Notes under the pieces: model-generated | Told to the model about the DNA's origin: nothing | Databases searched by the model: none | Seen by the model: the letters and a program-made list of their open reading frames with translations, nothing else | Shown here: piece by piece, positions 24,865 through 33,794 of the stretch | Layout: every line of letters starts with the position of its first letter | Position numbering within the stretch: position 1 is the first letter of the stretch | Source: Sulfurospirillum cavolei | Lineage (GTDB): Bacteria; Campylobacterota; Campylobacteria; Campylobacterales; Sulfurospirillaceae | DNA: 64,000 nt | Direction: 5' to 3' (one strand) | Assembly: GCF_000813325.1 (NCBI RefSeq) | Contig: NZ_BBQE01000009.1 | Program-made: the position numbers and the translations under genes

Positions 24865-25464
24865 ATGAAATACCCTCTTTTTTTCGAGGCGATCGAGGAG
24901 ATTCGTCTTTACGATGCTCTATCCGAAGCGTTAGGAACGTTTGAGAACGGTATCGTCTCGTTCACGTATCTGGACGTCGTTAAAAATGCGGGACACAGTT
25001 GTCCGACGATCGCCGGTGCGTATCTTAGCGTGCGTGAAGGGCTGAAGGCGTTATACGAAGGGAAAATGCCTGAGAGAGGCAATATCGCCGTTTTTTTTCG
25101 CGATGCTAAAGAACAGGGTGCGACGGGCGTGGTAGCCAATGTTTTTTCGTTGATAAGCGGTGCAACCGATACGTGGGGATTTAAGGGTATCGGTATGCGC
25201 TTTTCACGCACGGATCGCCTCTTTTTTCAAGCCAATATCGCGACGCCGATCCAAATTGAACGACTCGATACGCATCAAAGCGTAGGCGTTACGTACGATC
25301 CTTCCTGCATTCAGGGCGATTCGCGTTTACCGCCGCTGATGAATAAACTTGCGCAAGAGAGCTTATCGTTTGAAGAAAAAACACTGTTTGAGACACTCTG
25401 GCAAGAAAGAGTTCGAAAAATTTTAGAAAATTTTGATAAAGTAATAACGCTAAACCTAGATTAA
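24865..25464 (+). CDS. FmdE-like protein
   Basis: A 199-residue protein with the FmdE core: 'VKNAGHSCPTIAGAYLSVREGLKALYEGKMPERG' (about 32-70) holding the conserved His and Cys, and later 'ATDTWGFKGIG' and 'VGVTYDPS'. FmdE was first named in methanogens as part of a formylmethanofuran dehydrogenase operon, but relatives are widespread in bacteria that use molybdenum or tungsten enzymes and their job is unsettled. The C-terminal zinc-ribbon of longer members is absent. It follows the tandem repeat array and is 17 bases from the next gene's likely start. Confidence 0.8.
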   Translation: MKYPLFFEAIEEIRLYDALSEALGTFENGIVSFTYLDVVKNAGHSCPTIAGAYLSVREGLKALYEGKMPERGNIAVFFRDAKEQGATGVVANVFSLISGATDTWGFKGIGMRFSRTDRLFFQANIATPIQIERLDTHQSVGVTYDPSCIQGDSRLPPLMNKLAQESLSFEEKTLFETLWQERVRKILENFDKVITLNLD

Positions 25465-25481
25465 CATTGTCGGAGAAGAGG

Positions 25482-28367
25482 TTGCTAAACCTTAGGAAAC
25501 AAAATATTACGAAATGGATTGTTTTTTTACCCGCTTCCGCCATTTTATTGACGTTCTTAATGATCGTAACGATCGTGGTTTCGACCGAACGTACCGAATA
25601 TAAAAAAGCGTTGGAAGCGGCTCGAATCGATTATGTGAAACGCTCAAAACTGCAAGCCAAAGAGCGTATCGATAAAATCGTCGAGTACGTCAATGAAAAC
25701 GAGAAAATTTTGATGAACGAAGTGCAAGAAGATGTGAAAAATCTTGTGAACCTTGCCTATCAAATCAGTGAAGATACCTACCGAGAAAACACCCGCCTTC
25801 CTCGAGACGAGATTCTCGAAAAGATCAAAACCAAGCTCCGAAACACGCGTTTTTTCAATGACCTAAGCGGCTATTACGTCATCTTTAGTTTGGACGGTAC
25901 CTGTGAGATGAACGGGATGGACCGTAGTTTTGAAGGAAAAAACTTTATCGATTTGCAAGACTCAACCGGCCGTTACATTATGCGTGAAGGGTTGGCGCGC
26001 CTGAAAAAAGAGGAGGCGTTTGCAACGACGTACGAGTGGAAAAACTCGACGGACAAAGCGCCTCGAAAAAAAATAGGCTATATTCGCAGTTACAAGCCTT
26101 TAAATATTTACATCGCCAGCGGAAGGTATGAAGACGAAGTTCGCGAGCGTATCAAAAAAGAGACGCAAAAATTTCTTCTAAGCACGCGCTACGGCGAATA
26201 CGGCTATATTTTTGCCTACGACTATTACGGTAATACGATTTCGCACGGCGATCACGCATTGATCGGGCAAAATCGACTGAACGTCACGACGAACAACCAA
26301 TACATTATCCGCGACATCGTGGAAGGCGGAAAGCGCAACCTTGAAGGGTTTTTTATGACCTACGAGGCTTCGTACCATCCTGAGAACCAAGACAAACGTA
26401 AAATCTCTTTCGTGCGTTCCATTCCCCAGTTTGAATGGGTCGTCGGTACGGGCGTTTATCTGATGGAAGAGAACAATGCGCTCGTGCAACAAGAAGAGGC
26501 GTTAAAGACGAAAATGCAATCGACGCTGGTTAACATGTTAGCGGTTTCTATCATCATTATGCTTTCGGTGATGGGCGTAATGTTTTTTATTTCGACCAAA
26601 CTGCGTTCGGTTTTGGCGCGCTACGAAAACCATCTCTTGCTCAATAATAAGCAAATCAAAGAGCAAAAACAGGTTTTTGAAACGCTCTACCAAAAATCGG
26701 CGGACGGTATTTGGCTGCTCAAAGAGGGGATTTTCGTCGATTGTAACGAAGCGATCGTGAAGATGTTTAAAGCCAAAAACAAAGACGTGCTCGTGAACGT
26801 GACCTTAGCCGATCTCTCTCCTAAAGTTCAACCCGACGAGCAAAGTTCGTATGAAAAAGCGTTGTGGATGAACGAGTTGGCATTAAAAAACGGTACGCAT
26901 AAATTTGAGTGGCAAGTGCTCGATTGTGAAGGAAAACTTTTTTGGATCAGCGTTATGATGACGACGATTCATATGGACAAGGGCATCATTCAGCACTGCT
27001 CGGTTCGTGATATTACGATTCGAAAAGAGCTTGAAGAGGAGAATAAAAAACAAAAAAATCTTTTAATGCACCAAGTCGAACACGATACGTTAACGGGACT
27101 GCCCAATCGTAACTTGTTGCAAGATCGTTTGACGCAGGCGATTAAAAAAGCGAGTCGCGACAACAAAGTGCTGGGTGTGATGTTCGTGGACATCGATAAA
27201 TTTAAAAATATTAACGACTCTTTGGGGCACGACGCCGGCGATATGCTTTTGAAGATTATAGCGGCACGGATGCGCCAGAACGTTCGCGACACCGATACCG
27301 TCGCACGCTTGAGCGGAGATGAGTTTATCGTACTTTTAGACGGTTGTAAGGACGTTAGCGATATTTTTGTCGCTATCAAAAAACTCGTTTATTCGTTCCA
27401 AGAACCTTTTATTTTCGGAAACGAAAGTTTTCAGATCACGACCAGTATCGGCGTCAGCGTCTATCCGCACGACGGCGAAGCGGCAAGCAAGCTTTTAAAA
27501 AATGCCGATATTGCGATGTACAAGGCCAAATCAAAAGGGCGTAACCGTTACGTCTTTTTCGATCAAGAGATGAACCAAGAGACCAACGAGCATTTGGAAA
27601 TCGAAAAAAACTTGCGCAAAGCACTTGAACGCGAAGAATTCGTCATATATTACCAACCGCAGATCAACTTGCAAACGGAACGTATCGTCGGACTGGAAGC
27701 TTTGATTCGCTGGAATCATCCGACGCGCGGGCTAACGACGCCGAATTATTTTATTCACGTCGCCGAAGAGAGCGAACTGATCGTCGAAATCGGCAATTGG
27801 GTCATCATCGAAGTCATGAAACAGATGAAATCGTGGTACGATCAAGGATTAAATCCGGGAAAAACGGCGATCAACATTGCCGGAAAACAACTCGAATCAA
27901 GCGAGCTGATTAGCTTTTTAATTCAAAGTCTACGTCAAAGCGGCTGTCGTCCCGAATGGCTCGAAATGGAGATCGTCGAGCGTTTTATTATGAAAGATAC
28001 GATCAAGTCGATTGCTTTATTGAAACGCTTTCGCGAATTGGGGCTTGATATTTCGATCGACGATTTCGGTACGGGGCACTCCTCTTTGGCGTATCTGAAA
28101 CAATTGCCGATTACCAAGCTGAAAATCGATCAAAGTTTCGTACAAAGCCTTGAAGAGAGCAAAGAGGATCGCGCGATCGCCCGAACGATTATCGAGCTCG
28201 GACGCGGTTTGGGGCTCAAAGTCCTTGCCGAAGGCGTCGAAACGAAAGAGCAAAAAGAGTTTATCTACGCAAGCGGTTGCGAATTGATGCAAGGGTATCT
28301 TTTTAGTCGTCCCGTATGTGCGGAGGAGATTGAAACCATGCTCAAAAATCAAGGGCGTATGTTATAA
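25482..28367 (+). CDS. Cache-PAS-GGDEF-EAL signalling protein
   Basis: A protein of about 961 residues with a TM helix at about 13-33, a large periplasmic Cache-type sensor (to about 340), a second TM helix (about 346-370), a PAS domain (about 385-520), GGDEF (about 545-700) and EAL (about 715-955). GGDEF reads SGDEF with 'DIDKFKNINDSLGHDAGD' intact, and EAL reads EALIRW with 'DDFGTGHSSL' and 'AEGVET' present, so both cyclase and phosphodiesterase activities are possible. The start is non-ATG: TTG at 25482 has GGAG six bases upstream, whereas the longer TTG at 25467 has no ribosome site. Confidence 0.9.
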   Translation: MLNLRKQNITKWIVFLPASAILLTFLMIVTIVVSTERTEYKKALEAARIDYVKRSKLQAKERIDKIVEYVNENEKILMNEVQEDVKNLVNLAYQISEDTYRENTRLPRDEILEKIKTKLRNTRFFNDLSGYYVIFSLDGTCEMNGMDRSFEGKNFIDLQDSTGRYIMREGLARLKKEEAFATTYEWKNSTDKAPRKKIGYIRSYKPLNIYIASGRYEDEVRERIKKETQKFLLSTRYGEYGYIFAYDYYGNTISHGDHALIGQNRLNVTTNNQYIIRDIVEGGKRNLEGFFMTYEASYHPENQDKRKISFVRSIPQFEWVVGTGVYLMEENNALVQQEEALKTKMQSTLVNMLAVSIIIMLSVMGVMFFISTKLRSVLARYENHLLLNNKQIKEQKQVFETLYQKSADGIWLLKEGIFVDCNEAIVKMFKAKNKDVLVNVTLADLSPKVQPDEQSSYEKALWMNELALKNGTHKFEWQVLDCEGKLFWISVMMTTIHMDKGIIQHCSVRDITIRKELEEENKKQKNLLMHQVEHDTLTGLPNRNLLQDRLTQAIKKASRDNKVLGVMFVDIDKFKNINDSLGHDAGDMLLKIIAARMRQNVRDTDTVARLSGDEFIVLLDGCKDVSDIFVAIKKLVYSFQEPFIFGNESFQITTSIGVSVYPHDGEAASKLLKNADIAMYKAKSKGRNRYVFFDQEMNQETNEHLEIEKNLRKALEREEFVIYYQPQINLQTERIVGLEALIRWNHPTRGLTTPNYFIHVAEESELIVEIGNWVIIEVMKQMKSWYDQGLNPGKTAINIAGKQLESSELISFLIQSLRQSGCRPEWLEMEIVERFIMKDTIKSIALLKRFRELGLDISIDDFGTGHSSLAYLKQLPITKLKIDQSFVQSLEESKEDRAIARTIIELGRGLGLKVLAEGVETKEQKEFIYASGCELMQGYLFSRPVCAEEIETMLKNQGRML

Positions 28368-28399
28368 TCATATAAAACGATGCAATAGGTTTATAAGCG

Positions 28400-29146
28400 A
28401 TGGTACGAAGAGCATTTTTAGGCTGGATGGGAGCGAGCGTTTTAAGCGGTACGGTGATGGCCGATGAGATCAAGCACCCCGATATTTGGCTACGCGACGA
28501 TCAGAAAGAGGTTTTTAACACGGTGCTCAAAAAGCTCGATCAGATCGAAAAGACGGTCGGCTATGCCAATTTTAATATTTTAAGTTTTGACGAAGCATTA
28601 AAAATCGCTAAAAATTTCTCCAAAATCGGTGCTTTTAGTCCGAGCGAACTTGCCTATATCGAAGAGGTATTTTACACCGATCCCGTGATTTACGGCTTTT
28701 ACGGTAAAAAAACGGTTGAGAAACTTACCAGCGTCGTTGACGAAAAAGAGGTCGTTAAAATTCAAGGAAGCGGGCATTATCTCTTTAAAGGCGAATCGCA
28801 AGCCGCGCTTGAACGCATCGTCAAAGACATCGGTAAAACCGTTATTTTAACTTCCGGCGTACGAAGCGTCGTCAAACAACTTAATTTGCATTTGGAAAAA
28901 ATCCGCGACGAAAAAGGCAACATTACCGTTGCGACGCGCTCTTTGGTGCCGCCGGCATACTCATACCACACCGTAGGCGACTTTGACGTCGGTAAAAAAG
29001 GGTGGGGTGCTCAAAATTTTACCGCCGAATTTGCACGTACCGAAGAGTTCTGGAAGCTTCAAAAATTGGCGTATATCTCCATGCGGTATACGCTTGGAAA
29101 CGGAGACGGAGTGCGTTTCGAGCCGTGGCACGTGAAGATCGTATAG
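28400..29146 (+). CDS. Tat-exported M15/VanY-like carboxypeptidase
   Basis: A 248-residue protein with a twin-arginine-type leader ('VRRAFLGWMGASVL', residues 2-15) ending VMA. The C-terminal half has the M15 metallopeptidase zinc pattern: 'SYHTVGDFDVG' (S-x-H-x4-D) and 'FEPWHVKI' (E-x2-H). Such enzymes trim D-Ala from peptidoglycan peptides; in Campylobacterota similar proteins are sometimes labelled D-alanyl-D-alanine carboxypeptidase. The N-terminal half is helical and not recognised. Its stop codon is directly followed by tsaD. Confidence 0.82.
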   Translation: MVRRAFLGWMGASVLSGTVMADEIKHPDIWLRDDQKEVFNTVLKKLDQIEKTVGYANFNILSFDEALKIAKNFSKIGAFSPSELAYIEEVFYTDPVIYGFYGKKTVEKLTSVVDEKEVVKIQGSGHYLFKGESQAALERIVKDIGKTVILTSGVRSVVKQLNLHLEKIRDEKGNITVATRSLVPPAYSYHTVGDFDVGKKGWGAQNFTAEFARTEEFWKLQKLAYISMRYTLGNGDGVRFEPWHVKIV

Positions 29147-30148
29147 ATGATTTTAAGCATTGAAAGCAGCTGTGATGATAGCTCCATCGCAATCACACGC
29201 CTAAACGATAAAAAACTTCTTTTTCACAAAAAAATTTCTCAAGACGCGGAGCACGCGAAATACGGCGGTGTCGTACCCGAACTTGCCGCACGCTTGCATG
29301 CGGTGACACTTCCTAAAATTCTTGAAGAGGCGAAGCCTTATTTTAACGAACTCAAAGCCATCGCTGTGACCAATGAGCCGGGACTCTCCGTGAGCTTGGT
29401 GGAAGGTGTGAGCATGGCAAAAGCCCTTAGCGTTGCGCTTGAACTTCCTCTTTTGGGGATTAATCATCTCAAAGGGCATATCTGCTCTTTGTTTATCGAA
29501 GAGGAAACCCTGTTCCCCATGGACGTTTTACTGGTCTCCGGCGGGCATACGCAACTTTTACATGTAAAGAGTTTGAACGAGATAAAACTGCTTGCAACCA
29601 CGATGGACGACAGCTTTGGCGAGAGTTTTGATAAAGTGGGAAAAATGTTGGGACTTGCCTATCCTGCGGGTTCTATCATCGAAAAGTATGCCCAAAGAGG
29701 CGATGCAAAGCGGTTTGATTTTACGATTCCGCTTCAAGGAACCTCTTCGTCTCTGCTTGCCTTTAGCTACTCGGGACTTAAAAACCAAGTGAGGCTTTGC
29801 ATCGAGGCGTTAGGAGTCTTAGATGAGCAAACGCTGTGCGATGTGTGTGCTTCGTTTCAACGAGTTGCCGTGGCACACTTGATGCAAAAAATCAAAAAAG
29901 CGTACAAAGAGCGAACCGTGGAGCACTTCGGTGTGGTGGGAGGTGCGAGTGCGAACCTCTACTTACGCGGCGAGCTTGAGGCTTTTTGTGCCTCTAAAAA
30001 AGCAACGCTACATACTGCAAAAATGGAATTTTGCTCCGACAATGCCGCGATGATCGGCCGTTGTGCCGTGGAAGCCTATGCGCAAAAAGCGTTTGTACGT
30101 CTGGAAGATTTAAAAGTTCGCAGTACGTCGAAAGATATTTTTTACTAG
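29147..30148 (+). CDS. tsaD: tRNA N6-threonylcarbamoyladenosine transferase TsaD
   Basis: A 333-residue ASKHA-fold protein that, with TsaB and TsaE, makes t6A37 in ANN-decoding tRNAs. 'ESSCDDSSIA' opens it, 'NHLKGHI' gives the two metal-binding His, 'VSGGHTQL' and 'VGKMLGLAYPAG' form the nucleotide site and 'GVVGGASANLYLR' the late motif. Full length and essential in most bacteria. The 3' end overlaps the convergent kinase gene by 4 bases. Confidence 0.96.
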   Translation: MILSIESSCDDSSIAITRLNDKKLLFHKKISQDAEHAKYGGVVPELAARLHAVTLPKILEEAKPYFNELKAIAVTNEPGLSVSLVEGVSMAKALSVALELPLLGINHLKGHICSLFIEEETLFPMDVLLVSGGHTQLLHVKSLNEIKLLATTMDDSFGESFDKVGKMLGLAYPAGSIIEKYAQRGDAKRFDFTIPLQGTSSSLLAFSYSGLKNQVRLCIEALGVLDEQTLCDVCASFQRVAVAHLMQKIKKAYKERTVEHFGVVGGASANLYLRGELEAFCASKKATLHTAKMEFCSDNAAMIGRCAVEAYAQKAFVRLEDLKVRSTSKDIFY

Positions 30149-30663
30149 TTCTCAAAATAAACTTTAATTTTATTTTCTAGCTCTATGCGTGAATCGTGTA
30201 GCGATTTATGGGCGGTATCAATGATGATATGTTCTTGTTCCCACGGATGGTATTCTCGTTTAAATACATCTTGCCAAGTCGGTAGATGAAGATTTTTTAT
30301 ATCGGTTTTTCGTGTCTCAATACGTAAACGATGTTCATGTTGATCCGAACACATTATTTCGATATTGACAAATAAAGCGTTATGCGATAAAGCAACGGAT
30401 TCCCATTCCTCCCGAGTCATTTTCCATGGATTGCAACTATCGGCAATGACGCTTTGCCCAAGCGCAAGATTATCTCCGGCGATACGATAGGCTAGCCGAT
30501 AGCCTTCTCCTTGAACTCTGTAATTGCATAACTCTTGCATACCTTGCTCTATGGTATCAAGCCTAAGATAAGCGGCTTGTGTAGTGCGAGCCAATTCTTT
30601 TGCGATAGTGGTTTTACCGGTGCCCGGAAGTCCTGAAAAAATATACAATACAGGTTGTTGCAT
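30145..30663 (-). CDS. P-loop kinase-like protein
   Basis: A 172-residue AAA/zeta-type small kinase with Walker A GLPGTGKTT at residues 11-19, 'RLDTIE' after the first helices and 'VIADSCNPW' as a Walker B-like strand. The pattern resembles small-molecule or antibiotic phosphotransferases (chloramphenicol phosphotransferase-like, AAA_33). Substrate unknown. Base composition is more AT-rich than its neighbours. Located between tsaD and murB, both core genes. Confidence 0.8.
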   Translation of the reverse strand: MQQPVLYIFSGLPGTGKTTIAKELARTTQAAYLRLDTIEQGMQELCNYRVQGEGYRLAYRIAGDNLALGQSVIADSCNPWKMTREEWESVALSHNALFVNIEIMCSDQHEHRLRIETRKTDIKNLHLPTWQDVFKREYHPWEQEHIIIDTAHKSLHDSRIELENKIKVYFEN

Positions 30664-30684
30664 TTGTGCTACTTTGTATAAAAA

Positions 30685-31458
30685 TTATAAAATAATAATC
30701 TCTTCTTCCAGTTGGATGCCAAAACGCGTTAAAACTTCCTCTTTGACTTCGGTTATCAGCATGATAGCTTCCTCGTAGGTTCCGCCGCCGAGATTGACTA
30801 AAAAATTGGCGTGGACCGTGCTAAACATCATATTGCCAATCCGCTTGCCTTTAAAGCCTGCTTCTTCGATGAGTTTGCCCGCAAAGTGCCCTTCGGGATT
30901 TTTAAAACAGCTTCCGGTACTCGGTTCTTTGGGCTGGTTATCGCGCATTTTTTTAAACATAGCAAGGAGATTTTCATCAAAACCGTTTTGGCATGTAAAG
31001 GTTGCTTCATACACCACTCCGTCTATTTTGGCGAAGCGGTAACCGTATTCTAGCGTTGATTTTTCGCTCCAGCCGTGTTCGGTGCGAACGGCGATGAGGT
31101 GATTGAAGATTTCCCACTCTTTGAGTCCCGCGTTCATCGCCACCATACCGCCGAGTGTGCCGGGGAGTTTTTGCATCAGCTCGAAGCCTGAAAGGTTGTG
31201 CTTTTTGGCAAACGAGAGGATTTTCCCGCTCGGCGTCGCACCGCCTACATGTAAGACGTTTCCTTCCAAACGGATAAAATCAAACGCCTTGCCAAGCATC
31301 GCCAAGGGCGGCGGCGTAGGGCTTACCAAAAGGTTATTCGCGCCGCCGATGATGGTGTGGCCTTGGGGGAGCGGCATGATGGAATCTAGCAGTAAAATAT
31401 CCAGCGTGGGGCCGATTTTAATGCTGGAAAAGGTAGAAAAATTGATGGATTTCGTCAT
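30685..31458 (-). CDS. murB: UDP-N-acetylenolpyruvoylglucosamine reductase MurB
   Basis: A 257-residue flavoprotein that reduces UDP-GlcNAc-enolpyruvate to UDP-MurNAc. FAD-binding parts are 'GGANNLLV' and 'ELMQKLPGTLGGMVAMNAG'; 'STGSCFKNPEGHFAGKLIEEAGFKG' carries the catalytic Ser and 'HANFLVNLGG' ends the core. It is the short form typical of Campylobacter and Helicobacter. Its start codon abuts the fliQ stop, so it is co-expressed with fliQ and mqnD. Confidence 0.94.
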   Translation of the reverse strand: MTKSINFSTFSSIKIGPTLDILLLDSIMPLPQGHTIIGGANNLLVSPTPPPLAMLGKAFDFIRLEGNVLHVGGATPSGKILSFAKKHNLSGFELMQKLPGTLGGMVAMNAGLKEWEIFNHLIAVRTEHGWSEKSTLEYGYRFAKIDGVVYEATFTCQNGFDENLLAMFKKMRDNQPKEPSTGSCFKNPEGHFAGKLIEEAGFKGKRIGNMMFSTVHANFLVNLGGGTYEEAIMLITEVKEEVLTRFGIQLEEEIIIL

Positions 31459-31725
31459 CTAAAAAACAAACGAGGGAATCATCTCGATCATACGGGTCGT
31501 AAATTCGATCATCATGTTCATCATCCACGGCATCGTAAAAATGGCGACGACGATCGTGATGAGAATTTTAGGAACAAAACTCAGGGTCGATTCGTTGATT
31601 TGCGTGACGGCTTGAAAAATGCTGATCGCAAGACCCGCCACCATACCCGCAAGCAACATCGGCAACGAGAGGTAGAGCGCGATTTTAAACGTTTCGACGC
31701 CCAAGCCGATGAGTTTTGCTTCCAT
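31459..31725 (-). CDS. fliQ: flagellar export protein FliQ
   Basis: An 88-residue membrane protein with two hydrophobic helices (about 13-38 and 50-72), opening 'MEAKLIGLGVETFKIAL' and containing 'GLAISIFQAVTQINESTLSFVPKI', the FliQ signature. It forms part of the flagellar type III export gate with FliP and FliR. The start is taken at 31725, where the FliQ family begins; a longer frame upstream on the same strand has no supporting similarity. It lies between mqnD and murB. Confidence 0.94.
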   Translation of the reverse strand: MEAKLIGLGVETFKIALYLSLPMLLAGMVAGLAISIFQAVTQINESTLSFVPKILITIVVAIFTMPWMMNMMIEFTTRMIEMIPSFVF

Positions 31726-31736
31726 AAACTTTTTCC

Positions 31737-32600
31737 TTAATCGTTTCGCAACGCTTCGTACTCTTTGGGGATCAAAAAGTCGCGCGCATGTATTTTTTGG
31801 TCGAAAAAGCCGTGGGTATATCCCAATGAAAAAAGCAAGTCGATCGCTTCGTATTGAGCGTCGTTCATCTCGATAGAGTGTTCGTTGGCGTAAAGCCCGA
31901 GATACGTTTGCAGCGTGGCATGATCGACGCGTACGAGGCGGCGTTCTAAGAGCATTTTGGAAAGCATATTTTGATGCGTATGGGCGATTTCTACGGCTCG
32001 GATCAGTGCTTTTTCGCATTCGATGGCGCACAGTAGCGGCATTGAGCGGCGTAACGCCATACCGCCTAAAGGAAGCGGTAGCTCTTTAGGACAAAGCTCT
32101 TTCCAAATATCCCAAAGTTCTTTTTCGACGACGAGGGTATCGTCGTAGCCGAGAATGCTTTCGTGAATCAAAACGCCCGCATCGACTTCGCCTTGCAAAA
32201 CGGCTTTTTCAATCTCTAAAAAGTTTTTGTAAACGATGCGAGCATCCGGATAGGCGATTTTGAAGAGCAGCGCGTTGGTCGTATGCGTGCCGCTCAGCGC
32301 GACTTTAAAATTGCGTTTGAGTTTGGTCTCTTTTTTCTTAATGAGCTTGGGTCCGTACCCTTCGCCGAAGCTGACCGCCGTGCGAAGCAGTGCGTAGTCG
32401 TTTCGAATTTTAGGATAAAGCGCAAAGCTGATGGCGGTAACGTCGTAAGTGTTTTTGAGTGCCTCAAGGTTCAACGTTTCGATGTCTAAAGCGATGTTGT
32501 CAAAGCGCATATCTTTAAGATCGACCCAGCCGAATTTAATCGCATAATACATAAAAATATCGTCGGCGTCGGGGGAATGCGCTACGGTTAATCTCCTCAA
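31737..32600 (-). CDS. mqnD: 1,4-dihydroxy-6-naphthoate synthase MqnD
   Basis: A 287-residue periplasmic-binding-like fold enzyme of the futalosine pathway of menaquinone synthesis. 'AHSPDADDIFMYYAI' near the N-terminus, 'SGTHTTNALLFKI' and 'DAGVLIHESILGY' are characteristic; the latter His is a proposed catalytic residue. This alternative menaquinone route is standard in Campylobacterota. First gene of mqnD-fliQ-murB on the minus strand. Confidence 0.92.
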   Translation of the reverse strand: MRRLTVAHSPDADDIFMYYAIKFGWVDLKDMRFDNIALDIETLNLEALKNTYDVTAISFALYPKIRNDYALLRTAVSFGEGYGPKLIKKKETKLKRNFKVALSGTHTTNALLFKIAYPDARIVYKNFLEIEKAVLQGEVDAGVLIHESILGYDDTLVVEKELWDIWKELCPKELPLPLGGMALRRSMPLLCAIECEKALIRAVEIAHTHQNMLSKMLLERRLVRVDHATLQTYLGLYANEHSIEMNDAQYEAIDLLFSLGYTHGFFDQKIHARDFLIPKEYEALRND

Positions 32601-32750
32601 AACGATCCTTTAAAAATAGAGTGGCTTATTTTAGCATATTGCAGATTGAAATATTTTGAGAGAGGGTTTTAATTTTTCACTACAATCCGTTCAAAGGGCT
32701 TTTTCAAGCTCGAAATGCTACAATAATATCATTACGGAAAAGGGTCATTC

Positions 32751-33794
32751 ATGCAAATTGACGAAAATAAGAAAAAAGCGTTAGACTTGGCAATCAAGCA
32801 GATCGATAAGGCGTTTGGAAAAGGTGCGCTCGTTAGACTCGGCGATCGCGTCGTCGAGCCGATCGCGTCGATTAGCACCGGTTCGCTCGGATTGGATTTA
32901 GCTTTGGGAATCGGAGGGATTCCTCAGGGACGTATTATCGAAGTGTACGGACCGGAAAGCTCGGGTAAAACGACGCTTTCGCTTCAAATTATCGCCGAAG
33001 CGCAAGCCAAAGGAAGCGTGTGTGCGTTTGTGGACGCAGAGCATGCCTTGGACGTAAAATACGCGGGCAATTTGGGCGTGGATATCGAAAATCTTTTGGT
33101 ATCGCAACCGGATTTCGGCGAACAAGCACTCGACATCGTCGAGACCTTAGCCAGAAGCGGCGCGGTCGACGTGATCGTCATCGACTCCGTTGCGGCGTTA
33201 ACGCCTAAAAGCGAGATCGAAGGCGATATGGGCGATTCACATGTAGGGCTTCAAGCGAGGCTGATGAGTCAAGCACTCCGAAAGCTAACGGCGGTCGTTC
33301 ATAAAATGAACACGACGGTTATTTTTATCAACCAAATTCGTATGAAAATAGGAACGATGGGATACGGATCGCCCGAGACGACTACCGGCGGAAACGCTTT
33401 GAAATTTTACGCATCGGTACGGATCGACGTACGCAAGATCGCAACGCTGAAACAAGGCGAAGAGCAAATCGGTAACAGGGTCAAAGCAAAAGTGATTAAA
33501 AATAAAGTAGCGCCTCCGTTTCGTCAAGCAGAGTTTGATATTATGTTCGGAGAGGGTATCTCTAAAGAGGGCGAACTCGTCGATTACGGCGTTAAGCTCG
33601 ATATTATCGATAAAAGCGGTGCATGGTTTAGCTACAACGAAACCAAACTCGGGCAAGGGCGTGAAAACGTGAAGGCCTTCTTGAAAGAAAATAAAGAACT
33701 AGCCATAGAAATTGAAGAAAAAATAAAACAAGCGATCAACGGCAATGCCATGGTTATGGCATGCGGAGCAGACGACATAAAGGACGATGAATGA
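32751..33794 (+). CDS. recA: recombinase RecA
   Basis: A 347-residue recombinase. Walker A is GPESSGKTT (about 64-72), 'DAEHALD' and 'VIDSVAALTPKSEIEGDMGD' follow, and 'TGGNALKFYASVRIDVR' is invariant in the family. It drives homologous recombination and SOS induction. Upstream, TGCTACAAT at 32716-32724 resembles an extended -10 promoter. It overlaps eno by 4 bases, a gene order found across Campylobacterota. Confidence 0.98.
   Translation: MQIDENKKKALDLAIKQIDKAFGKGALVRLGDRVVEPIASISTGSLGLDLALGIGGIPQGRIIEVYGPESSGKTTLSLQIIAEAQAKGSVCAFVDAEHALDVKYAGNLGVDIENLLVSQPDFGEQALDIVETLARSGAVDVIVIDSVAALTPKSEIEGDMGDSHVGLQARLMSQALRKLTAVVHKMNTTVIFINQIRMKIGTMGYGSPETTTGGNALKFYASVRIDVRKIATLKQGEEQIGNRVKAKVIKNKVAPPFRQAEFDIMFGEGISKEGELVDYGVKLDIIDKSGAWFSYNETKLGQGRENVKAFLKENKELAIEIEEKIKQAINGNAMVMACGADDIKDDE

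Noticed and set aside
31726..32031. Upstream extension of the fliQ frame on the minus strand
   Set aside because: It runs antiparallel in frame inside mqnD coding sequence on the same strand, is Arg-rich and has no similarity to FliQ; the family start is at 31725.
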